Shown here one piece after another: positions 60,380 through 64,000 of a stretch of DNA of 64,000 nucleotides. Each line of letters opens with the position of its first letter. Position 1 is the stretch's first letter. The DNA comes from Desulfobacter sp. (GTDB lineage: Bacteria > Desulfobacterota > Desulfobacteria > Desulfobacterales > Desulfobacteraceae): positions 1,904,001 to 1,968,000 of the forward strand of contig CP054837.1 in assembly GCA_028768525.1 (NCBI GenBank), read 5' to 3'. The position numbers and the translations under genes are program-made. Under the pieces are notes generated by a model. It was not told the DNA's origin. It made no database searches and was given only the letters and a program-made list of their open reading frames with translations.

Positions 60380-61533
60380 GCGTATTCTTTTAAATATCCT
60401 TCCATCCGGTCCATGCCGGTTTTAAGATTTTCCATGGAATTGGCATAGGAAAACCGCAGATACCCCTCCCCGTTGGCCCCGAAATCAATACCCGGGGTCA
60501 CCCCGATATGGGCCTTGTCCAGAATATCAAAGGCCAGGGCATATGAATCCATGGAAATATGTTTGGCATTGGCAAAGACATAAAAGGCGCCGGTGGGCTC
60601 CACGGTGATGCCCAGCCCCATATCTTTCAGGCGCTTCACCACAAATTTGCGGCGCTCATTATAGGTATCCCGCATCATCTGCGTCTCTTTCTCGGCACCG
60701 GTAAGGGCGGCGGCCCCGGCCAGCTGGATCACGGAATTGGCGCAGATGAAAAAATTCTGCTGGAGCACCTGCAAAGGCCGGATAAACTCCTGGGGAGCAA
60801 TCAGGTAGCCCAGGCGCAGCCCGGTCATGGCAAATAGCTTTGAAAAACCGTTGAGCACAAAGGCCCGGTCGGTGAATTCAAAAATGGAATGGTCTTTGCC
60901 CACATAGGTCAGCCCGTGGTAAATCTCATCTGAAATGATATAAAGCCCATGCTCCTCAGCCACGGCCACAATCTCCTTCATCCGCTTTTCGGGAATGACA
61001 TTCCCGGTGGGATTGGAAGGAGAATTAATAAAAATCGCCTTGGTTTTGGGCGTAATCTTTTCCCGGATGGCCTCCGGCGTATAAACAAACCCTTCTTCCT
61101 CATGGACCTTTACGGTCACGGGAACGCCCTGGACATAGTGGATGAAATTGGCGTAGCAGGCATAGTGCGGATCGGAGATGATGACCTCATCACCGGGGTC
61201 CACCAGGGCAGAAAAAAGCAGCAGCATGGCCGGAGATGTGCCCGAGGTCACCAGGATCTGGCCCGGGTCCACCCGGGTGCCGTAGGTCCGGCGGTGGTAG
61301 TCGGAAATGGCCTCCCTGAGCCTCAGATCCCCCAAACTGTGGGTATAGGAAGTCTCGTTCTGGCAAAGCGCCTCAACAGAGACCTTGTTGACACATTCGG
61401 GTACATTGAAATCCGGTTCTCCGATTTCCATGTGCACCACGTCAATGCCCTGGGCCTCCATCTTGTGGATTTTTTCCAGTACATCCATCACAATAAAGGG
61501 GGTAATCTTTTCACATCTCCTGGCCGCTGTCAT
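60376..61533 (-). CDS. class I/II PLP aminotransferase
   Basis: This is a fold-type I aminotransferase of 385 residues. SNPTGNV, DEIYHGLTYVG and the PLP lysine in NGFSKLFAMTGLRLGY mark it, plus late GYLRFSYANSMENLKTGM. It is aspartate/tyrosine-like. Between hisG and engB in an operon with two histidine genes, a HisC role is possible but not shown by motifs. It starts 1 bp after hisG. Confidence 0.88.
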   Translation of the reverse strand: MTAARRCEKITPFIVMDVLEKIHKMEAQGIDVVHMEIGEPDFNVPECVNKVSVEALCQNETSYTHSLGDLRLREAISDYHRRTYGTRVDPGQILVTSGTSPAMLLLFSALVDPGDEVIISDPHYACYANFIHYVQGVPVTVKVHEEEGFVYTPEAIREKITPKTKAIFINSPSNPTGNVIPEKRMKEIVAVAEEHGLYIISDEIYHGLTYVGKDHSIFEFTDRAFVLNGFSKLFAMTGLRLGYLIAPQEFIRPLQVLQQNFFICANSVIQLAGAAALTGAEKETQMMRDTYNERRKFVVKRLKDMGLGITVEPTGAFYVFANAKHISMDSYALAFDILDKAHIGVTPGIDFGANGEGYLRFSYANSMENLKTGMDRMEGYLKEYA

Positions 61534-61534
61534 C

Positions 61535-62410
61535 TTAAATCACCTTATTCAACGAGTATTCAATAATACCTTCAGCCCCGGCCTTAAGCAGTTTGGGGAT
61601 GAGATCCCTGACCACACTGGTTTCAATAATGGTTTCAATGGCAAACCAGTCGGACTGGTAGAGGGAGGCCACCGTCGGGCCCTTGAGGCTGGGCAGCAGA
61701 TCCACAACCGCCTGCAGGTTGGATTCATGGACGTTCATCTTTATGCCCACCAGCTTGTCCGCCACAAGGGCCGCCTTGAGCAGCATGGCGATCTGTTCGA
61801 TCTTTTCCCTTTTTGCCGGATCCTCCCAGGCCTTTTTATTGGCGATGAGCTGGGTGTTGGTCTCCATCACCTCGTGGATCACCCTCAGGTTGTGGGCCCG
61901 GATGGTGCTTTCGGTTTCCGTAATCTCAACGATGGCATCGGCCAGGCCGGAAACGATCTTTGCCTCGGTGGCCCCCCAGGAAAATTTCACATTGACGTTA
62001 ATGCCCCGCTCCTTGAAAAACCGCTTGGTAAACTTTACCAGTTCCGTGGAGATGGTCTTGCCTTCCAGGTCTTCCAGGGTCTTGATGGGGGAGTCGCTGG
62101 CCACGGCAATGATCCACCGGGCCGGGCGGGCGGACACCTTGGAATAGACCAGGTCGCTGACCACATGGACATCGGATTCGTGTTCCGCAATCCAGTCCAG
62201 GCCGGTGAGCCCGGCGTCAATGATGCCGGATTCCACGTTGATGGACATTTCCTGGGCCCGGCAAAGGGCGCATTCAATGGTGTCATCGTCAATATCCGGG
62301 AAATAGCTGCGGCCTTCCACGTTGATTTTCCAGCCGGATTTTTTAAACAGGTTGATGGTTGCATTCTGAAGGCTCCCCTTGGGGATGCCGAGTTTTAAAA
62401 TCTTTTCCAT
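61535..62410 (-). CDS. hisG: HisG, ATP phosphoribosyltransferase (long form)
   Basis: This enzyme catalyses the first step of histidine synthesis. The 291-residue length is that of the long form with a C-terminal histidine-sensing domain, so no HisZ is needed. LKLGIPKGSLQNATINLFKK opens it. GIIDAGLTGLDWI and the phosphate loop ADAIVEITETESTIRAHNLR follow; the last 80 residues form the regulatory ACT-like part. It starts 13 bp after hisI. Confidence 0.94.
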   Translation of the reverse strand: MEKILKLGIPKGSLQNATINLFKKSGWKINVEGRSYFPDIDDDTIECALCRAQEMSINVESGIIDAGLTGLDWIAEHESDVHVVSDLVYSKVSARPARWIIAVASDSPIKTLEDLEGKTISTELVKFTKRFFKERGINVNVKFSWGATEAKIVSGLADAIVEITETESTIRAHNLRVIHEVMETNTQLIANKKAWEDPAKREKIEQIAMLLKAALVADKLVGIKMNVHESNLQAVVDLLPSLKGPTVASLYQSDWFAIETIIETSVVRDLIPKLLKAGAEGIIEYSLNKVI

Positions 62411-62423
62411 TGGTTATTTACCT

Positions 62424-62798
62424 TTATTTATATACTTTTTCCGGATCAAAGACCCGTTCTTCAACAATTTTGAATTCATTTCCCTCAACAACCCTGTAAA
62501 AACAGCTCTTGTACCCCTTATGGCAGGCAGCCCCGCCCACCTGTTCAACCTTCAGGAGTACGGTGTCGCGGTCGCAGTCCACCCGGATTTCCTTCACATG
62601 CTGAACATGGCCTGAGGTCTCTCCTTTTTTCCATAATTTGCTTCTGGAGCGGCTGTAATAAACGGCCACGCCCGAGGCCAGGGTCTCTTCCCAGGCTTCC
62701 CGGTTCATATAGGCCATCATCAGGACCTCGCCGGTCTCAGCATCCTGGGCAATTGCCGGGATCAGCCCGCCGGTTTTTTCAAAATCAAGTTCTGCCAT
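62424..62798 (-). CDS. hisI: HisI, phosphoribosyl-AMP cyclohydrolase
   Basis: This is the third-step enzyme of histidine synthesis, a zinc enzyme of 124 residues. LMMAYMNREAWEETL, YYSRSRSKLWKKGETSGH, VDCDRDTVLLKVEQVGGAAC and CHKGYKSCFYR carry the metal and active-site residues. HisE is not fused. It is the first gene of the operon, behind a probable promoter in the AT-rich divergent region. Confidence 0.95.
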   Translation of the reverse strand: MAELDFEKTGGLIPAIAQDAETGEVLMMAYMNREAWEETLASGVAVYYSRSRSKLWKKGETSGHVQHVKEIRVDCDRDTVLLKVEQVGGAACHKGYKSCFYRVVEGNEFKIVEERVFDPEKVYK

Positions 62799-62859
62799 GT
62801 TGTTTCATCGTCCTTTAATTGTATCGATTCAAACCAAACAAAGAGTATTAAAACCTTTA

Positions 62860-62888
62860 TATTTAATAGTTTGGCATATAAAAGTCAA
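62860..62888 (-). promoter_or_regulatory. possible sigma-70 promoter of the hisI operon
   Basis: Minus strand TTGACT, 17 bases, TAAATA. The -35 is good, the -10 weak. It lies about 60 bp before hisI and overlaps the divergent promoter of the penicillin-binding protein gene. Confidence 0.45.
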
Positions 62889-62900
62889 TTTATATATAAA
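62871..62900 (+). promoter_or_regulatory. sigma-70 promoter of the class A PBP gene
   Basis: TTGGCA (62871-62876), 18 bases, TATAAA (62895-62900) in a very AT-rich stretch. The leader is about 140 bases to the ATG. It interleaves with the minus-strand hisI promoter. Confidence 0.55.
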
Positions 62901-63043
62901 GTATATATGAAATAAAAATAAAAATACTGTATGTTTTTTGTTAATCTCCCGTTGGATTTCATCCCCAATATATTGCCATCTCAAGGGGAATCTGGTAAAA
63001 GCAGGTATTTTTTTTACCAAAACATATAAATTTTCGGGACCTT

Positions 63044-64000
63044 ATGACAACCCAAAAGAGCCGCGCTGAAATTCTGAAGAAACGTGGAAAGAAAAAAGAG
63101 AGAAGCCTGTTTCGAACCCTATTTAAATGGGTTTTTATTCTTTCATTCATTGCCGCCCTGGCCGGCTGCGCCGGCATTGCCGGACTGTTTTTCTACCTGA
63201 GCCAGGACCTGCCTAAAATCAACACCCTAAAAGACTACCGGCCGTCCACGGTTACCAATGTCTACTCGGATGACGGCAGAAAAATCGGCGAGTTCTACAA
63301 GGAACGGCGCATTGTCATTCCCCTGGACGAGATGCCCAAAAATCTGACCAACGCCTTTGTTGCCGCAGAGGATTCCAGATTCCGGGAGCACCCCGGCATT
63401 GATATCCAGTCCATTGTCCGGGCCTTCATCAAAAACCTAAAGGCCGGAGGCATTGTCCAGGGCGGCTCCACCATTACCCAGCAGGTGACAAAGTCCTTTC
63501 TGCTCACCCCGGAACGGACCTACAAACGCAAACTAAAAGAAGCGATTCTCGCCTATCGGATTGAAAAGAAATTCACCAAGGATGAAATCCTTTACCTTTA
63601 CCTGAACCAGATCTACCTGGGCCACGGTGCCTACGGGGTAGAGGCGGCCGCTGAAAACTATTTCGGCAAACACGCCAAAGACCTTACCCTGGCCGAATGC
63701 GCCATGCTGGCAGGCCTTCCCCAGGCCCCAAGCAAGTACAGTCCCTTCAGGTATCCGGACCGGGCCAAACAACGGCAGATCTATACCCTGAACCGGATGA
63801 AGGAAGAAGGAATGATCTCCAACCTGGATGTTACCGATGCCATCAATACCAAGCTGGACATCAAGCCCAGGAAAAACTGGTTCATCGAACGGGTCCCCTG
63901 CTACACCGAGCATGTCAGGCGCTACGTCGAAAAAAAATACGGTGCTGAAATGCTCTACAACCAGGGCTTGAACATCCACACCGCCGTCAATATCGAACTG
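63044..64000 (+). CDS. mrcA: class A penicillin-binding protein (PBP1A type), C-terminus cut by window edge
   Basis: This is a bifunctional peptidoglycan glycosyltransferase/transpeptidase. 319 codons are visible and the frame stays open. There is a short basic cytosolic part, one membrane anchor (about 21-52), then the GT51 domain. Catalytic E109 lies in VAAEDSRFREHPGID, followed by GGSTITQQ (140-147) and RKLKEAILAYRIEKKFTKDE. The transpeptidase half lies beyond the window. The ATG at 63044 is the first in frame after a stop. Confidence 0.93.
   Translation, partial: MTTQKSRAEILKKRGKKKERSLFRTLFKWVFILSFIAALAGCAGIAGLFFYLSQDLPKINTLKDYRPSTVTNVYSDDGRKIGEFYKERRIVIPLDEMPKNLTNAFVAAEDSRFREHPGIDIQSIVRAFIKNLKAGGIVQGGSTITQQVTKSFLLTPERTYKRKLKEAILAYRIEKKFTKDEILYLYLNQIYLGHGAYGVEAAAENYFGKHAKDLTLAECAMLAGLPQAPSKYSPFRYPDRAKQRQIYTLNRMKEEGMISNLDVTDAINTKLDIKPRKNWFIERVPCYTEHVRRYVEKKYGAEMLYNQGLNIHTAVNIEL

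Noticed and set aside
1..64000. tRNA, rRNA, riboswitch, CRISPR, IS or prophage
   Set aside because: Reading both strands, I found no cloverleaf, transposase, integrase, repeat-spacer array or recognisable riboswitch core. Weak structures could still be missed without covariance-model searches.

Overview
The window (64 kb, moderately GC-rich) reads as chromosome of a Gram-negative, flagellated, probably anaerobic bacterium. I infer Desulfobacterota/Desulfobacterales. The reasons are the gene content and style: a polar-type flagellar cluster with flhF/flhG, sigma-54-controlled flagellar operons, a CoA-transferase/GNAT fusion, an Fe-S dienoyl-CoA-reductase-like flavoenzyme, and an FmdB zinc ribbon. 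No 16S rRNA or other marker gene is present, so the taxonomy is inference only. I see no tRNA, rRNA, CRISPR, IS element or prophage.

Region 1 (1-31.4 kb, all minus strand) is a nearly complete flagellar/chemotaxis locus. In transcription order it runs: HD-GYP response regulator, PilZ protein, CheX, CheY, a receiver-less sigma-54 activator (FlrA/FleQ type), an envelope TPR protein, an FlrC-like sigma-54 activator, flgB-flgC-fliE-fliF-fliG-fliH-fliI-fliJ-motE-like, fliK, flgD-flgE, then fliL-fliM-fliN-fliO-fliP-fliQ-fliR-flhB-flhA-flhF-flhG (flhG cut by the left edge). Five sites matching the -24/-12 sigma-54 consensus with exact GG-N10-GC spacing stand before the TPR gene, flgB, fliK, flgD and fliL. 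The two activators and their probable targets therefore lie in one locus. Terminator hairpins separate several of the units. Filament, stator and most chemotaxis genes are not in the window.

Region 2 (31.6-45.5 kb) is mostly plus strand: an AsnC/Lrp regulator with a lysA-like decarboxylase and cutA; a small minus-strand pair (lipoprotein, GNAT); and a glycerol-3-phosphate-type ABC importer in which ugpC is divergent from ugpB-ugpA-ugpE and a histidine phosphatase is coupled to ugpE. A strong hairpin lies between ugpB and ugpA. A CoA-transferase/GNAT fusion follows, then a DUF898 membrane protein coupled to an M48-type peptidase, then a family-3 solute-binding protein.

Region 3 (45.6-57.4 kb) holds an acyl-CoA synthetase, two tRNA-dihydrouridine synthases, an FMN/Fe-S/FAD oxidoreductase with an adjacent MerR regulator, and two previously uncalled tandem micro-ORFs with a palindrome in their probable promoter. 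It also holds FmdB, UspA, an alpha/beta hydrolase coupled to an MFS exporter, and a DUF1848 protein with an uncertain start.

Region 4 (57.6-64 kb) has an orphan coiled-coil protein whose C-terminus resembles the recombinase-domain DNA-binding motif. A minus-strand operon follows: hisI-hisG-aminotransferase-engB-era-HNH. A class A penicillin-binding protein runs off the right edge.

The observations I find most worth a second look are: the micro-ORF/MerR/palindrome unit; the duplicated C-terminal module of FlgD; the uninterrupted 4-residue glycine periodicity in FliH; the Asp-rich loops in the very large FlgE; the recombinase-like orphan protein; and the complete sigma-54 promoter set.
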